Of a stretch of 64,000 bases of DNA, positions 9,450 to 23,600 are shown piece after piece. Origin of the DNA: Silene latifolia (lineage: Eukaryota; Streptophyta; Magnoliopsida; Caryophyllales; Caryophyllaceae); contig NC_133532.1 of the NCBI RefSeq assembly GCF_048544455.1, forward strand, positions 14,076,948-14,140,947. The letters run 5' to 3'. The notes beneath the pieces were generated by a model. It saw only the letters and a list, made by a program, of their open reading frames with translations. It was not told the DNA's origin and ran no database searches. The translations under genes were made by a program, and so were the position numbers. Numbering within the stretch: the stretch's first letter is position 1; each line of letters starts with the position of its first letter.

Positions 9450-12400
9450 ATGGAAAGTGTACTTGGTTATACCAAAGTCTCCACTCTTACAAAGTTATTA
9501 CCTCAATTTCACTGTAATTTCTACAAAAACCCTAAAATGAAGTTGAGGGTTTCTGCAAATTTGAGCAATGGTGATGACCCTTTACTCCAAGCTGCCATTA
9601 ATGCTGCTACACTTCGTTTTCATGAGACTCTTCGCCCAGGTATTCTTCTTTCTTTATATTTTTTCATTGCTTTTCATTCAGGCAATTCGTCGAACATTTT
9701 CTGGGTGTTAGGGTTCTCTGTTTGGATCAATTGGGTTCATGGAATTGGAAGCTTTAGTAGCTAGGAAAGTGGTTTTATATTTGTGTGACGAATGCCGGAA
9801 ATGTATGACTCTTGTTTCAACTGTTATCAATTTCTTGCTTGGAGAGCTCAGATTGTAGTAATAAATCACTCTTTCTGCAAAATGTTAGTTAATTTAGAGT
9901 TGTTAGCATAATATTCCCTCCGTCTCAATCATTTGTTTACCTTTTACATTCTTTGCGAGAGATATTTTAATCAAAGGTAAACATATGATTCGAATGGAGG
10001 GAGTATCAGCTAAGCTTTTTGCACTGTTTGACGATAATGATCTGTTGATATGCCTTGAAAATGACGGTATAGTAGTGAAATCGAGTTTAAAAAGGCGAAG
10101 ATTAAAATAGTGCACTGTTTGCACTATTTTATATTGCTTAGAAGGGAACTAATCCCGACTAGCACCAACCTCGTCTCAACACTGGTTCTTCCTATTGTTA
10201 GTTAAGAATGCTCAAATGAGCAAACATACATTCTAAATCGATGGAAGAAAACCTGGGCTAGTGTTTGTGCACAACTTTATTTACTAAACAAAACATTTTA
10301 TGTTGCTCATTCTGATGTAAGTTGCCCTCGTTACGGAGCATTGGTTGATTTAGAATGTTTTACTAGCTAAATGAAAACTTCTGCCTACCAGATGTTGGTC
10401 CACAAGGCTGTTTGTAAGTTGCATAAAATATTATAAGAAATGTTTAATTGTGGTTGGATATTCATGGTGAGATGAGCTTTATGTTACTAATAGATAGTGA
10501 AGAAAGCTTTTAATGAACATTTACAAAGCAATATAATGAATTTAACTTGCCAACTATGTTCTCATCAGTCATTAGCTTCACCTGTTCCAAACCTAGGCAC
10601 ATAGGAAAATCGAATCGGAGGCATGTCAAGCCTGTAAATGTTCTTGTGTTGAAGTCCTGGAAAGTTCTTTATTCTAAATGTTGCATTAAGCATTCGTTTG
10701 TCTAGCCTGACTAGCTGTAGATCAATATGTGTCTACTCTTTGCTACGTTTCTGTTAAAAACATCATACTATCAGTCTATCACACAATGCACTAAGGATTC
10801 TCACTGCAAGCCTAATATAAAATTTTCAGAGCCTCTTTTTCATGATCCTTATGTGGCCTGCTTTGTTTCTCCAAGTACATCAATCAATGATAACCAGAGT
10901 GCACACCCTTATTGCCTTGCTACCAGGTTCCTCGATGAAAAATTGCTCCAGATTTTGGAACATACCGATGAGCTGAAACAGGTATGGCCAGTTCGAAGTT
11001 GAGGCACTTGCAATTTTTGATAACTAAACTTACCGCGTTTTGGAGCATTAAAAATATTTTGTAGGTTGTTTTGTTGACAGATGGTGCTGATACTCGTGCT
11101 TATAGGCTAACTTGGCCGAACTCCACATTGATTTTTGACATATCAGCCGAAAAGATTTACAGTGAACTCTCTTTGAAGCTTAGAGGTGTGTAGTTATGTA
11201 CTACTTTTTAATGTGGTGACTAATAGGAATATTGATAATGGTTGAGGCCCAACTATTATCAATATTCCTATTATAATAGGAATATTGATAATAGTTGGGC
11301 CTCAACCATTACCTTAAGGTTTTGGTTGAGATGGTTCATCTATCATGGTATCAGAGCCAGTGTGACCGAAGGTCACGGGTTCAAATCCTGGCAACCTCAA
11401 AACCCCTCAAAAACTCGAAGTGGAAACAAGCACACGGTACGGGGGAGCCAGTGCACAACTAACCACTCTTCAAGCCCAACGGGCATTTGAGTGAGGGAGC
11501 GTAATAGGAATATTGATAATAGTTGGGCCTCAACCATTACCTTAAGGTTTTGGTTGAGATGGTTCATCTATCAGTGACGCTTAAGGCGTCTGTTATATAC
11601 TCCAGTTAACTAGGAATTAATATATGTATTTTCCCTTCCACTCCGTACAATTTTAATGCATCTTTCTTTTAGTGTTTTTTTTTTCAAAGTAAAGATGTGA
11701 GTGTAAAAGTTCTCGTAGTTCTCCTATATCTAGGTATAAAGAGGATGATTGATGGATGGTTGCATATCATCATCATATATTGGTTTGTTATTCTTATCAA
11801 AGAAAACAAAATCATACATGGTTCTTTATGCTGATTTCACTTGGTTCTAGAGATGATGGAATAGCGAAAAAATGGCTATCTAAATTAGTTACGTTTTATT
11901 TATTGTGAACTTGTAGTCATTCCTTGCAGTTTCCATCACGGGTCATCCTGAAACAGTCTTTTGTGTTAACAATTTGAAAGGTTGCCTACATTCGAGACAC
12001 TATTACCCCGCCCCGTTTTGCGGGAGCCCTTGAGTAGTTGAGGTAGTGGGGTATTGTTGTTGTTTACTGATTTCACTGAATATGCATTTACTTTGGCCCT
12101 GTGTGACTGACTTCACGGATATTCTCACTTTTCACCAGAAACCATGCATAATCAGTTCTTTATTTAATAATATTGCTCCTTTGCTCTGCATTTTACCAAA
12201 ATTTTCAAAATCTCATGATATAACTCTTCACCAATATTAGATGTGGGGGCTCAGATCACTAGAAACTGCTTATTGATTCATGTTCCAAAGGAATCTCCAA
12301 ATGTTCAAGAAGCTTTACGTAAGAAAGGATTTAATGGCAACCGGCCAAGCATCTGGATCCTCCAGGTTGGTTTTAGGCTCTCAAAATACGACCTTTGTGT

Positions 12401-13590
12401 GTACTTTGAAACATTATCGAATAAAGTAGAATAGCTCATTAAACAGGCTGTGCTTCTTGTGAGCAACAGTTGAACGACGTAGTTTTCAACGTAATTAGCC
12501 AGGAGCTAGTGTAATGGAGTTAGTTGTTGGTGTTGTGTGTGTGTGTGAATATCATTTATCGGGTGTGCATTTGCTTGACAGGGATTGCCTTTGATGACAC
12601 TGGCAAGTTTTGAGAATGTTCTGTTGACTGTTGGCAGTTTGGCCATGAAGGGTTGTCTCCTAATAGGAGAAATCCCGGCAGAGTTAATAGAACCTTCCCA
12701 TGAGGTTGAGGTATTAGCTCTTTCATGCCATGTTTTCTTTTCATTTACCTTTGACATTATTTTTGTCAGGTGACCGTCATTAATTTTGTTCCTCGGCAGG
12801 TCGGAGAATGGATACACAGGATTTTCATGAGCCATGGATTTCAGGTTAAAGTGCATGACCATGAACAAATTGCAAAAAATTTGGGTGCTGAGCTATTGAA
12901 AGAACCACCCAACAGCATACTCTTTGTGGCGGAGCATCTGCGATTTTCAGATGATCAGGTGGACACTTGTGTTTGCAGACATTTTCGAGTTTCTACCTTC
13001 AGTTTAATAAATGATACGTTTGGGTTGGGTCGGGTTATTTTTGGTAGGTTTACCTTTGAGTGGGTTCGTGTCATCAATGCTTTAAGTGAGTGTGTTAGTA
13101 TTGGGTCATTTAGGAGCAAGGTCAGTTCGGGGCTAGCAAAAGTCAAATCAGATTGAGTTGAATCGTGTTTTGGACTTTTAGCTCATGTTCGAGTTATTTG
13201 GTTGGGTATGGGCCAAATTCATCTCGAGTCAAATTCAGTTGGGATCAGTTTAAAAAGTTTTAGTAGTGATATATTGTTGGTAGATTTTGTAGTCAAGCAT
13301 AGGACACGCATAACTACACCCTTTACATCTTCTTTCCGACCACCCACAACCAGTCTTCTACACCACCCTTGCTTTTTTGGTGGATGGGTGCGAGGGTTTT
13401 GTGGTGGGGATCAAATTCAATGAATGAGAGAGGAAGTACTCCGTATTATATATACAATACGACCTGTAGGTGTTAGAAAACTATTTTTGCGGTAATTAGC
13501 CAAAGCCTATCATTGCAGATGGAGACATGGCGTTGGGAATTCCAGAGAGCTGAAGATGAGGGCGATGAACAAGGGTTTGAAGATCTTTAA
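9450..13590 (+). CDS. Leucine carboxyl methyltransferase-family SAM-dependent methyltransferase
   Basis: Predicted 315-aa protein from seven exons: 9450-9639, 10830-10981, 11065-11185, 12241-12365, 12582-12710, 12800-12958, 13519-13590. All introns are GT-AG and phases close. The fold is the LCMT-like class (PF04072): an N-terminal block LQAAINAATLRFHETLRP, then the SAM-binding motif VVLLTDGADTRAYRL (residues 115-129). The residues preceding the motif differ from the GxG of bacterial members; I believe plant members carry this TDG form. The first 45 residues are basic and S/T-rich with no acidic residue except E2, so a chloroplast or mitochondrial transit peptide is likely (inference). The substrate is unknown; the family includes carboxyl and O-methyltransferases, so a protein phosphatase 2A role should not be assumed. 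The start at 9450 is the first ATG; transcription is convergent with GCP4. Intron 3 hosts a TRIM element. Confidence 0.85.
9914..10003. mobile_element. Short Stowaway-like MITE in intron 1
   Basis: About 90 bp bounded by TA dinucleotides, with ends TTCCCTCCGTC and ATGGAGGGAG that are inverted repeats of the plant Stowaway type. GGTAAACA-like inner segments also pair. It probably does not affect splicing. Confidence 0.65.
11221..11572 (+). mobile_element. TRIM (terminal-repeat retrotransposon in miniature)
   Basis: Two identical 72-bp direct repeats (11274-11345 and 11501-11572) end in CA. The first is followed at once by TGGTATCAGAGCC, the initiator-tRNA-Met primer-binding site, and the second is preceded by a purine-rich tract (GAGTGAGGGAGCG). 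The target duplication GTGAC lies at 11216-11220 and 11573-11577. An extra 53 bp sits between the left duplication and the first full repeat: 19 bases of LTR start, then an inverted copy of the first 34 bases of the LTR. The internal part is only about 155 bp and non-coding. Identical LTRs suggest a young insertion. It lies in intron 3 of the methyltransferase gene, sense strand. Confidence 0.88.
11975..12061 (+). mobile_element. SINE-like 3' fragment with TTG tail
   Basis: The segment includes ACATTCGAGACAC, then TTACCCCGCCCCG, a hairpin-like TTTTGCGGGAGCCC, then GTGGGGTATTGTTGTTGTT. This resembles the 3' end of plant Au/TS-type SINEs, which finish in TTG repeats. It sits in intron 3 of the methyltransferase gene. 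The 5' part with A and B boxes is not recognised, so it is probably truncated. Confidence 0.5.
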
Positions 13591-14663
13591 TTTTACTCGT
13601 ATCTCTTAGTTTTCTGTGTACATTTTAAACTTTTGATCAGTTTGAGGTCAAAATTTTGATTCTATATCAAGAAATTTGCTCGGTTGATTTGTAGAGAGAA
13701 TTTTTTTTACTGTTCAAACTACTGTACCCGTTATGCTGCTCATTGCCATTATCTGAAGATTTCAACTCAAGTAATTTTTCGAACATATTACTGTAATAGT
13801 TTTATACTCCCTTAGTCCATCACAGTTATTAGTTTACCTATGCTTTCGGCCCTTGAAAAAGTATTGTAGATATTGTAATTGTATGACAAGCGGTCCAAAA
13901 TCAATGTGCATGATCAAATTGCTCACTATAAGCATTTTCAAAATAGAAAGGTAAATAAATGATAAAGACCACCCAAATTGAAATAGGTAAATAGATGACC
14001 GAAATAGAGAGAATATAATGGTTTGAAAAATGTAGCAGCTATGAATAATAAGAGTGCACATTTCGCTTGGGTAGAAAAATGGAGGGAGAAGGAAGAGAGT
14101 TTATTCAAAATATTTCTTTAAAAATAATCCGATTTGTAAAAGAGAAAGGAATGGATCCATTGAACTCGGTGGGAAGAAAAAAAAAAGAGCAGAGACCTCC
14201 TTGATTACCAATTTCCAGACCACTTCACTCGTAGCAATTAACAATGTTGACATACAAAATATACAAGCCCTGAACTGAACTAATGCTCGGGGAGTCGGAG
14301 CAGAACTCCTAGAACAAATCTGAAGTCAGAAAAACTCAGATTGCAACTTTCTGAGCTCTTACAATATGAAAGCTCATCAATACCGAAAAAAATTAAATAT
14401 TGAAAGCCTCTGGACTTGTGCAACTCCAGAATCCCATGAACCTCAACCATCTGGTGATAAAAGAAGGCAAGACATACCATTAACTTTGAAAGATAGCACA
14501 CAACATCCACCATATAGGGGAATATTTGAAAAATGGTGGACAAAGTGACGAAACCTGCACAACCGATCAGGTCTTTTTATGTATCCAACGAATTGAGTAA
14601 CAGAAACAGGTAACCTGTAGGAAGAAATGCAGTACCTAGATGACTAGATCATTCACAAACTAA
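13591..14663. other. Convergent intergenic region between the methyltransferase and GCP4
   Basis: About 1.07 kb between two 3' ends facing each other; it should hold both polyadenylation regions. It contains one Stowaway-like element and otherwise AT-rich sequence. A short T-rich run and several AATAAA-like variants are present but none can be assigned. No gene is seen. Confidence 0.6.
13807..14013. mobile_element. Stowaway-like MITE
   Basis: About 207 bp flanked by TA. The left end is CTCCCTTAGTCCATCACAG and the right end is a diverged inverted copy (ATAGATGACCGAAATAGAGA). Inner GTTTACC and GGTAAATA segments pair. The ends have drifted, so it is older than the Stowaway copy at 24.7 kb. Confidence 0.6.
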
Positions 14664-17600
14664 CTACTGTAAAATGGGAAGAGAGGGGCGCGGCCTGACA
14701 ACATTCAACACGCCTCTTGCAGTTGCCTGTGTACCAAAAAATAAGGGAAAGGAAAAGAGAGAAAAAAATGTCAGCAAACACGTAAATCTTGAAGATAATA
14801 CGGAGTACTTCGTATCAATTAGGTCTATAATGAATATGGCTAAGAAAATAGTAATGCCTACATTTATGTAGAATACTGTTGTAGTGAGGAGCAAAAGTCA
14901 AATGTAAGTACGAACAAAAGGAGTTGAGAGAGGATGATTATAAATTTACCTCAAAAAAGGAGTTGAAATTCAAACGTAAAAGGAAACGTCTTAAGAAGGG
15001 GGCTCGCTGACTTCCGGCAAGCCGGCTGCTGCGTAATATAGTGTACAAGGAATTTGATTTTTTGTTAAATTCCTGAAATGTGAATTCAAGTCAATATTAG
15101 AGTGGACAAACTAAAGTGTCCTGATTTGTTAGCACGGTGTCAACCATCAACAAATCACGCTTTTAGTATAGCAAGAAAAAGCATGCAAAAATTCAGTGGT
15201 TCAGCAAACGGTAGAAAAATTCCATGTTTTTAAAGATCATGACTACAAGCAGAAAAACACAAAAGAAAAAAAAAAAAAAAGTAGATTTACACTATCTATG
15301 TTGCTCTGAAATGTGAGACACGGAGTATTTGACATGGGCGTGTGCTCAAGTGACAGACTCCGGCTATATTTATGACAAATCCACATATTTTTGGCTTAAA
15401 ATGAAGCGTCTTGCCGTCCTAGTGTCATAGTCAATATCAAATGTCCAGGAAACATAGTAGTCCACGAGCCATGACTTCCACCAACGAAGAAGGATTCATC
15501 TAGGTGCACACTGGGTATCATTGCTATAAAAGTGCTTTTGAAGTTACCTCAGTTATATGATCCAGTTGAGCTGTATTCGGACTTTCTTGGTTTTCAAGGT
15601 TCCAACAGTATTGCAGACAGAGTTTCATTATACTGTCCAAAATTCTACACACAGAACCAATGTCCAAAAATGACTGAGAAATCAAGGCTGACAAATACCT
15701 GTAAAGATAGTAGAAGTACTTTAGGGAATTTTGGCCTCTAAAAACCTCACACCGTGCAAGCATACAATTTACTGAAATGTTTTTCAGTTATAATATAATC
15801 ATCTACACAAAATTTAAGAGATGGTCATACTGCCAGGTGCTAACAACATTGAGAAGCCAGGTTAGAATAAAACACATTGTTCAGCTCTCTAATATAAATA
15901 ATCCACTATCACGCAGCTACAACACGCAACCTTACTTTTAAGAAAGGGCCATCACCAAAATAATTTACTTACTCCTGATGAAAATTCACGAGTTCAGTAA
16001 AATCACGTGAATCTTGGATATGGTTTTGCAGCAAATTCCATTGAGATTCTATTACGTCCACCTGCAGAAAGAGACTCAAGAGAATTAAGTGGGAAAAGCA
16101 GAATAGAAACAACAAAAGAAGTAGCTAAGAGTAAAAAGAAACGGAAGTATGGTGGTACAATACTCCCACTTTTTATTCTATTAAGTACCCAAGTTGGATT
16201 CTCTAGCATATGCACCCAAATTTTACCATTTTAATCCAACCTTGAGTTAACACAGCTATGACACTTTAAATTTAAGGCTTGAAATGGTACTGAAATTCCA
16301 AGACTTCATCCAAAATTAGGTCACATTTGAATATTTAGATATGAACAGACAGGCGTCTTGCAGATACAGGTATGGCTCAAAAACCGCCCCAATCCTCTAG
16401 TTGATAAACATCTTAAAGACACCGTATTATATATACATATAGTACCGACTGTTAGGCAAGTACGACAACAACAACAACAACATCAGAGCCTTAATCCCAA
16501 AATGATTTGGGGTCGGCTGAATGGTTGAAAATAAGTTTCAAGTACCAGTGTACCGGATAAGGCAGGAACCATTTTGGCAGAATTAAACATTCTCGCTCTC
16601 CCTTCCCTATTCTTCTTTAGGGGGCGTTTGGTTCAACAAAGGGAAAGGGAATGGAAACAAGAAAGGGAATGAAGGGGAAAGGAAAGGGATTACCCCAAAT
16701 ATTCATACTTGTTTGGTGGTTGCTTAGGAAAGGGAATACATGAACCACCGACTTTCTTCTACACCATCATCAACCACCTCCTCCTGCCACAACCACCTCC
16801 CACCGACCCCGATGCTAGCACTTTGCTCGAGCCGCCACATCCCCGTTCGAAATTCCTCACCACCCAGACAAACACCACCTAAAAACCCAAGGGAACCTCC
16901 CCCCGCCCCCTAAATCAACTCCCCCAGCCGATCTGGTGTTTTCATGGGCAGGGTAGGTGATTTGGGGGGTGGGGGGGGAGGTTCCTTTGGGTTTTCGGGT
17001 GGTGTTTGTGTGGGTGGTGTGAAATTTCGAACGGGAGAGTGACGGCGGTTTGTACAAGTAGCAGGGTGGTGGTATCGCCGGCGACGGCATGGTGGGAATG
17101 TTGCCGGTGTGACGGTAGGCGTAGTGTAGTGACAGTTGGTGTCATGGTAGTTAGGGTGAGTGAGGGAAAAGGATTGACCCTAAGAGGGTGAGGGGAATGG
17201 ATGTAAGGGAAGAAAACCGATTCCCTTTGTTTGTGTCAAACAAACATAAACAAAGGGAATCAAAATCTTTGATTCCTTTTCCCTTTCCTTTAGGGTATGT
17301 TTGGATAGCAAAAGTGGAGGGAAATAGAAGGGAGGGCGAAGGAGGGAAGGGAAAGTGAGAGAAGGGAAGGGGAGGGGGAATGGGGAGTGGGCGTTTGGAT
17401 ACAATTTTCCTCCAAATCTTGCTTATTGTGGAGAGATTTTGATTAGGCTTGGAGGAGGAAAATTGAATCCCTCCAAATCACTCCCCCTCCATTTCCCTCC
17501 ACCCTCATTTGCTATCCAAACAAGGGATTTTAAATCCCCTACTCTCGCTCCTTTTCTTTTCCCTCCAAATCTTTCAATCCAAACACACCCTTAGACCCTA

Positions 17601-20600
17601 ACCAAATAACCCATTGTTTTATTAAAAATGTATCAGGTTTAATTTGGCTTCCTTATTCCTTTTTACATGCGTCTATGTTTTGTCCTTGAAACTTCATATG
17701 AGAAACACAACCTCTTCATCGCAAATGTGTAGATGTCATCTCTGTCTGGTGTCTTTTTGTCATGTCTTCCGCCATGCAACACGATGGTGTATAGACAACA
17801 AAGTGAAACTGAGAGCCCAAAACCACAGACAAGTAGTAGCAACACACGGCTCATGAATGCCTTCTACAAGGAGAAACGAGTCGTGCAGAAGGCAACTCAT
17901 CATCCAAAAACAAACACTTTAACAGTTGAAAGAAAATGATAAGTGGAGTCTCATTTTATCTATGTCAGGAGTCTTGACTTTTAAGTTGAACAGGATGATC
18001 AGAGAGTAAACGCCAAGTGCTTAAAGTGAATATTACTGTTTTGTCTTTTATGTTTATTTGGATGAATAAATTAATCAAACTCATGAAACAAAGTTGAGCA
18101 GCAAAAATATTGGTAAAAATCTATCTTAATGAAAGTGGCACTAGACTCACTGGTGAACTGGACCACATTCATCATCAGAGCACTCATGGTTACAACAGCT
18201 ATATCATCCCATATAATTACCCAAGCGTCTAATACAAAGACGTATACGGACTTTACCTTGAAATTAGCCAACTATTCCTATTACATGCTTTTCAGAAAAC
18301 CTATATATCACATTATTATTATTAAAACATCGCGCATTTGAATTGAATACCTGGATATAAAATTGAAGATTCCTAATCAGGAAGGCCATATGCTCTCTAA
18401 CCCGCCACATTGGTCTAAAGCGTTGTCGTCGTTGCTGCAATGTTGAGCACTTTGCAGGATCGTTCCGATGCTCGGCAAAATCACTATGATCCTGATGCAT
18501 CACTGAAGCCCATGATTTTTCTAACTCCATTTGGGTCCGCTTAAGCCGCAACAGATACTGGAATACACGGCAATATCTGCAAAGAAAGCAGTGACCTTTT
18601 ACTGGAAGAAGAGTAAGGGCAATCTTATCTAACAGCCATAACGGCCAAAATCAAGCCATGAGCCCACAACACTAGCTATTTCCCTACAAAGATAAACAAA
18701 GAGCCCCAGTACGAAAAGAGAACCTCTTCATAATTGTATACATTTTTTCCTAATGATGTATCCTGAAACAAATAAAGGCTTACTTAGATAGAACTTCTTG
18801 TGAGAAGAACAACTGCAAGGGCCAATCAATAGAATATTCAAGTGTAATACCATCCCAGCCATCCAGGTCGGCTGCAGTACTTGATGAGGCAAGAAGAACT
18901 TTTGATTTAGTAACATCAACTTGGGATGGATTTACAGCCGAAGGCATCCTACAGTGTGAAATACATCAATAAAAGGGTATAGGGTGAAACAGAGATACAG
19001 CACAGTGAACACCAACTAGCTAGCATATAGTTAAACAAAATAGTTGTGATGGCATGGAAAAAAAAATGCTACTGAACTGAAGGGACAAAATTAAAGTTTT
19101 GAGAAAAGTCACACAAAGGCATTGATATATGATTGAAGATGAATATCTACATTTATATGGGTAATAAGTGGAATACAACCAGAAACCTAGTTTAACAATT
19201 ACTCTGGGAAACTTAACAATAATGCCGTTTAATAGACAATTCTAGCCACTGTGACCAATCCTTTCATGGCCAGGGCAGTGAGAAGTGACAAAATTTTACA
19301 CCTAATCTACCTACATTCTCTCAGAACAAAAATATGAAAGTAACCTATAATTAATAACAGCAAGGGGTCAGGGGGCATCACTTGGCCCCAAAATTAAGAA
19401 ACGTATGATAAAGCATAGCAACTCAAATATCAATCAAATGATAGCGTAGGCAGAAGTATGCAGAAGTACTGGGTTAGAGGGCGTTTGGTTCGAATGACGG
19501 AAAGGGAAAGGGAATAAGAAAGGGAAAGGAAAGGAAAGGAAAAGAATTCCCTTATACTTGTCTTCTTGTTTGGTATGAAAATATATGGGATTTAAAACAG
19601 AAAAAATCAACCCCATAAAAAACCCCTCACCCCCTTAGTTTAAACAAACTACTATCATAAAGCATCAGCAAGTATTATGGATTTATGGTACAGGTCCTCA
19701 CCTTAATGATACTCTAGAGAAGTATTTGTCATCATCACTAATTGTCTTTAAAGCAGCCTGCATTAAATAGAAACTCAATTTTCAACCTTTATCAATGGAA
19801 ATCATAATAGAAGTTATCACGACAGACTCGTTGTTTAGTTTGAACTGCAATCAATTCAGTTCCAAACAAATAGCATAGTAACATTTGTATAGAGCCTACA
19901 GCACCTACATTTTTTCTGATACGTCATCTATTTTCTGTGAAAAAATCATGCCTTAATTCCTGATTGCAGCAGGAAATGACACTGACAGAAGAAATCTTTA
20001 GATTGATATTTTTACTATACCAGGACAGCTTCAATAGGAAAAAAAAGAGACTTTTAGAGTATGTTACTTCAACGCTACACTTTAACCAATCACTTCATTT
20101 TTTTTCATAAAAGCGTCAAATATCAGCATCCTACACTTGTTGCGTGGTCTGAGTCAAATAGCTTTCAGAATATAACTATAAAATAAAATATTACGAGCCT
20201 TGATTTCACAATATGCTGTCCATATAGTGTTCCACATGAAACAGCCACTACCAAATTAAGGGTCCAACAGGTAACAGAAGGAAAAGTGGGTTAAACTATA
20301 CCAGCTGGAACGGAACCAGAAGATCAGCTTCCGCCGTAGATTGGCGAGGAGGTAAACGCATCAACTGGCGACTTTCCTCAAGAAAGCACTGGCACAAAAA
20401 TTAAAGCCTTAATTTTCCATAGTAGCAACTAGCAAGATGTGAAATCTTAAATTTTCCATATCTAACCTGGAAGAAATCTCCCTTGGCCAGCAGAAAATAG
20501 TCTTTAAGAGCCTTTAAATGTCCATTAAGATCAGCGCGAACAACTACAAGCTGCAATTATTATTAATCTTAGATGCATGCCCTAAAGGGTAAAGAAAATA

Positions 20601-23600
20601 CTGCATAACGTACCTGCCATAAATGACTGGCTGCAATAGAACGAATGGAGTCAACAGCACACTCAAATGACCTCTTGTGAAATTCAGTTGAATCCTGCAT
20701 ATCAGAGTAAGAATCAGCTTATTAGTAGAAGAAAATACCAAAAAACACAGGCAAAGAATGTACAGTCTACATAAGCAAAAAACAAAAGGGTGCTAGACCT
20801 TCAAGTCCTGAAGCATTGTTTCGATTTTGTCTGCCTCAGATTGAGAAAGTAAATCTTCTCCGGGAGATTCTGAGTCATCGACACTGAGCTTGTTACTGAC
20901 AGCTTCTGTGTCCTTTTGGAAGGAGAAGTGGCCACTGAATCTCTGGTTTTTGCGAGATTGTCTGGGAATTTTGTGATGATACAAGGAATCCTTCATAAAA
21001 AAGCCAGGGCTTGGATTTCGAAGAACCCTTATTGCTTTCCCAGCAAATAGAATAGATTCAGCAACTCGCATATGGATATATTCAGGGAGCATATCCTGCA
21101 TTGCCATGTTATTCCCGTTATAGATATGTATAGGGAAGTCAGAATTGCTTAAAGAACAAGACTCCACATTGCTAAAATGGAAAGAATCGGTGTTTCATTT
21201 AAAATATGACAAAATGTAAAAAGAGAAGAAAGGGGCTGCCCACTTCTCACAAAACTGCTGCTACAAACTTTTTTGTCTTTTAGTGGCAGGAGATAGAATG
21301 ATAACGAGATAAGATCTGTCCGTTCTCTTATCAGAGATGCAAAAACATATAGTAAGAGCAGAAGTTCTTGTATATCAAAATACATAACCATATGACAAGA
21401 CCGTCACTCATAATTGATAGCAGATCTATGGTGATCTAACTTCCTGTTAGAAACCGGAGATCTGATATCATAAAAACTAACTCCCTGCTACAAAATTATC
21501 TTAGAGCACCCTTGGGACACTAGTTTTGAATCTGGATACTTCTCATGTAAATAAACTAGCCTAATACATTCGAACAACTCTACCAAAATGTATTCATCTC
21601 ATGCAAACTAGAGTAGCCTATACTGGAACGATCCCACCAAACCTTTTGGACACTAGTAACTGCAGTGGCAGAAAAAATAAATAGAGAGGACAAAATGCCA
21701 TATCCCTTAGGTGCCGAACTAGAGAAGATACAATAAAAGGTAAACATACGCCCTTAATTACAACTAAAAGCCACAATGAACAATCTCCTTCTCACTAAGA
21801 GAATCGAACAGGGCTTATTCAATAAATTTGAAGGAGTGTCATGGTACATCTGCAGTACCAAAAAAGCAAGCAAGAACTACAAAGGCAGTTATTTACAACT
21901 TACAAGGCTATACTCTAGGTTATATGAAACAATCCAATAAAATATTTAAGATTTGTTCCATATGCCAGAAAAGCTCACTTAGCATAACAAGAAGGGGAAT
22001 AGAGGGCTCATAAAGCACTGCAGCTTTTTAAAATGTACAGGAAAAAGAACGCGAAAAACTTGCCCCTAGGCAGCTAGAAAAAACAGATTTGTTACAGGTA
22101 TTTCCAAGTGTTACACAAATGATAATAACATATACGGAATATTGAAAGATACTTGAACAAACATCTATAGGTAGAGGTGAGCAATACCAAAGATATGTGA
22201 AATCCCAAGTGCCAGTTAACCAGCGATGAATCCCCTAGTTTTAAGCGTGTCATTTTTCTATGCATATCTGAATCTGGTAAGTCTTTCTCTGCTTTGCTGT
22301 CGTCCTGACTGAGACAAGCGGATAAATAAGCACATTGTACCAATAAAACTGGTGCTCAAACAACAACAGGGGTAACACGAGACTACCATAAAAAGTACAA
22401 TGAAATATGTTGGGGGGGAGTGGGGAATGCAAACACAAAAAAGCACCGAAATCATAATATTAGAGAGAAAAACTGTGGTGAAGTTTTTTTCTGATGTTAT
22501 TAAGAATTCACAACCCCAGCCATATAACAGGTCACGTACTCACGTATCCTGAATAGGTCTTGACAAACGAAGAGCTTCAGATCGCTCCCATCACTGCAAT
22601 TCAAAGCAACCTAAACTGATATCTGATGATGCCCACAATTTTCCGTCTTAGCTAATTGAGACACCTAATCCTACTTGCAACCCCCACCCATTGCTCTTTC
22701 TTAGAATGCTAAAGAAGGAAATACTCACATACTTACGAGCACAGACAAACCAACTTAGTGCAGTTTTGGCCACAAAAACGATAACATATATATTTACTGG
22801 TTAAAAAATGCCACAGGACAAACAAAGGAAGTCGCTGTGAAGTTAATTTGACAAAAAAGAGGATCCTTGTAATCTAAAATTTTACATGGATACTGCAAAA
22901 AACTTGTCATAAAAAAGAACAGCACATTTCAAAGTTAGCATTCCTTGAAAAGTTGTAGCTGGTCACAAAATATTGATGGATTGATTAGAAGCATAATAAA
23001 ACACGGCTCACCAAGTGTCACTAGATTAGAAGCAATAGTCTGCAATACCATAAGAAACAAGTGTACTAGTAAGAAACTAGGTGATTTAATTAACAAACAT
23101 AGCCAAGCCTCATGACAAAAGAAATGACCTATGAGAATATTAAGCATTAGATTACCTTCGAATAAAGAACTCATCATGAGGATCTTGGAGGATTCCATAA
23201 ACCATCCAAGATGCAAGCTGATTATACATCACTTGATGCCCATGCCAAAGTAGCCTAATTAAGGGGATAGAAACACATCAATACAGATATATTATGACAA
23301 CGAAAAATAGTCCCACAACCCATCAACATCAACAACAACATTAGTCAAGGGCTCATGCATATTGCGGGGTAAGGAGGGCTTAGATGTATATTGTCTACTT
23401 TGACAATAAAAAAAATATTAAATTATTCAGTTTCCTATCTGCATTTTTCGTTTAAACTTTCTTGAACATAGAAGATTTTAGGTTGTTTAACACTAACTTA
23501 TATTTTGGTGAAATCCCAACCTCTTGCAACTTCGTGGACATCTTTTACAACATAGGAAGAAAAATAAGTTCAGGAGAACAGGCACTAGATCATCAGTGCA

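Noticed and set aside
11346-11395. Possible tRNA gene (TGGTATCAGAGCC and GGTTCAAATCC)
   Set aside because: TGGTATCAGAGCC is the retroelement primer-binding site complementary to the 3' end of initiator tRNA-Met; no cloverleaf can be folded from the surrounding sequence by eye.
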